DNA of 6,185 bases from Ruminococcaceae bacterium UBA7135 (GTDB lineage: Bacteria; Bacillota; Clostridia; Oscillospirales; Ruminococcaceae), in assembly GCA_002492075.1 (NCBI GenBank), contig DKXD01000030.1:1-6185 (forward strand). The letters are read 5' to 3'. Shown here one piece after another: positions 5,697 to 6,185 of this stretch. A model generated the notes under the pieces. The model was given only the letters and a program-made list of their open reading frames with translations. It did no database searches and was not told the DNA's origin. Made by a program: the position numbers and the translations under genes. Position 1 is the stretch's first letter. Every line of letters begins with the position of its first letter.

Positions 5697-5733
5697 ACCA
5701 ACGCGCCGGAAAACGAGTTTTTATACAGACGGA

Positions 5734-5757
5734 AAACCCCGCTTGAAAGCGAGGTTT
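5734..5757 (-). terminator. Probable terminator of the minus-strand gene
   Basis: AAACC (5734-5738) pairs with GGTTT (5753-5757) and CGCT (5740-5743) with AGCG (5748-5751), with one mismatch and a TGAA loop. On the minus strand the stem runs into TTTT (complement of 5733-5736), about 33 nt after the minus-strand stop. On the plus strand the tail is only TTTGTGG, so plus-strand termination would be weaker. Confidence 0.65.
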
Positions 5758-5789
5758 GTGGTATATGAAAATTAAATAAGGAACGCTTT

Positions 5790-6185
5790 TTATTGCATTG
5801 TAATGTTGTTTTCATTAGGAGTGTTGTTATCGCGGCTGTTCTGCTGTGGATAACCTTGTTGCGGGTAACCTTGCTGAGGATAACCTTGCTGAGGATAACC
5901 TTGTTGAGGGTAACCTTGCTGAGGATAACCCTGCTGAGGATACCCCTGTTGAGTATAACCCATTGCGGCTGACGTACTTCTTAATTTCTTTAAATAGGAA
6001 GCTATGCCCATACCCGCACAAATAATAACCACAACAGTAAAAACCAAGCCCAATATAATAGGGATTAAATTAGAATTAATATAAGAACGCAAATCCCTTG
6101 CCCCATCTCCGACTGATAAACGATTATACCAATTATTTGTGCTGAGCAATATGAGAGCTCCGCCAAGCATACTGCTGACTATCCT
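5790..6185 (-). CDS. Membrane protein with C-terminal GYPQQ repeats (5' end outside window)
   Basis: The reading frame is open to the window edge, so the N-terminus is probably missing. An ATG at 6170-6168 is a possible start, but only a distant AGGA (6185-6182) precedes it and the hydrophobic run already begins before it (IVSSMLGGALILLS). Counting from that Met, residues 1-10 look like the end of a first membrane helix, 11-33 are a polar loop, and 34-57 (starting NLIPIILGLV) are a clear transmembrane helix. KKLRS (61-65) then suggests that the C-terminus is cytoplasmic. The tail has one GYTQQ and seven GYPQQ repeats (71-110), then an Asn-rich end. I do not recognise the family. The gene is convergent with the zinc-ribbon gene. 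Its non-repeat part looks AT-richer than the other genes here. Confidence 0.75.
   Translation of the reverse strand, partial: RIVSSMLGGALILLSTNNWYNRLSVGDGARDLRSYINSNLIPIILGLVFTVVVIICAGMGIASYLKKLRSTSAAMGYTQQGYPQQGYPQQGYPQQGYPQQGYPQQGYPQQGYPQQNSRDNNTPNENNITMQ
5841..5960 (-). repeat. 15-bp tandem repeat encoding GY(P/T)QQ x8
   Basis: Eight contiguous 15-bp units read on the minus strand as GYTQQ followed by seven GYPQQ. Units vary at third positions (GGT/GGG, TAT/TAC, CCT/CCG/CCA, CAA/CAG), with three of them identical. Gln/Tyr/Pro/Gly repeats of this kind are usually disordered. Confidence 0.95.

Noticed and set aside
5841..5960. CRISPR-like array from regularly spaced 15-bp units
   Set aside because: Units are contiguous with no spacers, stay in frame, and encode GYPQQ repeats within a membrane protein gene.

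Overview
The window looks like a chromosomal segment of a low-to-mid GC Gram-positive bacterium of the class Clostridia, possibly a gut Oscillospiraceae/Ruminococcaceae type. This rests on strong AGGAGG ribosome binding sites, consensus sigma-A promoters, a CIRCE/HrcA-type heat-shock operator, a Firmicutes-style MnmA, and a zinc-ribbon membrane protein of a kind common in those families. The genus-level guess is inference and was not checked by any search.

Layout. 1-282: AT-rich non-coding DNA ending in a good promoter (162-190) and a roughly 85-nt leader. 283-2230: nadA (quinolinate synthase) and mnmA (tRNA 2-thiouridylase), overlapping by 8 bp and probably translationally coupled. 2231-2491: intergenic region with hairpins just after mnmA, then a promoter and a CIRCE operator. 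2492-4727: the heat-shock operon groES-groEL, followed by a strong hairpin terminator. 4814-5579: a consensus promoter and a membrane protein with an N-terminal zinc ribbon, five GAQPQQ(F/Y) repeats, one transmembrane helix and a C-terminal extracytoplasmic domain. 5580-5789: intergenic region with three successive hairpins, the last probably a terminator for the opposite strand. 5790-6185 (minus): the 3' part of a gene for a small membrane protein ending in eight GY(P/T)QQ repeats; its 5' end lies outside the window.

How the genes relate. nadA and mnmA are housekeeping genes of NAD synthesis and tRNA thiolation, linked mainly by dependence on Fe-S/sulfur supply. GroES and GroEL form the chaperonin, with heat-shock control by HrcA inferred from the CIRCE site. 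The two convergent genes at the right end are unrelated in sequence, but both encode membrane proteins with Gln/Tyr-rich tandem repeats predicted on the cytoplasmic side.

The most unusual feature is in groES. The normal co-chaperonin (about 94 residues) is followed in frame by about 60 residues of very basic, Ala/Pro/Lys-rich tail with three KRGRKP (AT-hook-like) motifs in a 16-residue repeat. A second unusual feature is a long, well-paired RNA structure in the groES-groEL spacer. No mobile element, CRISPR array, tRNA or rRNA was recognised.
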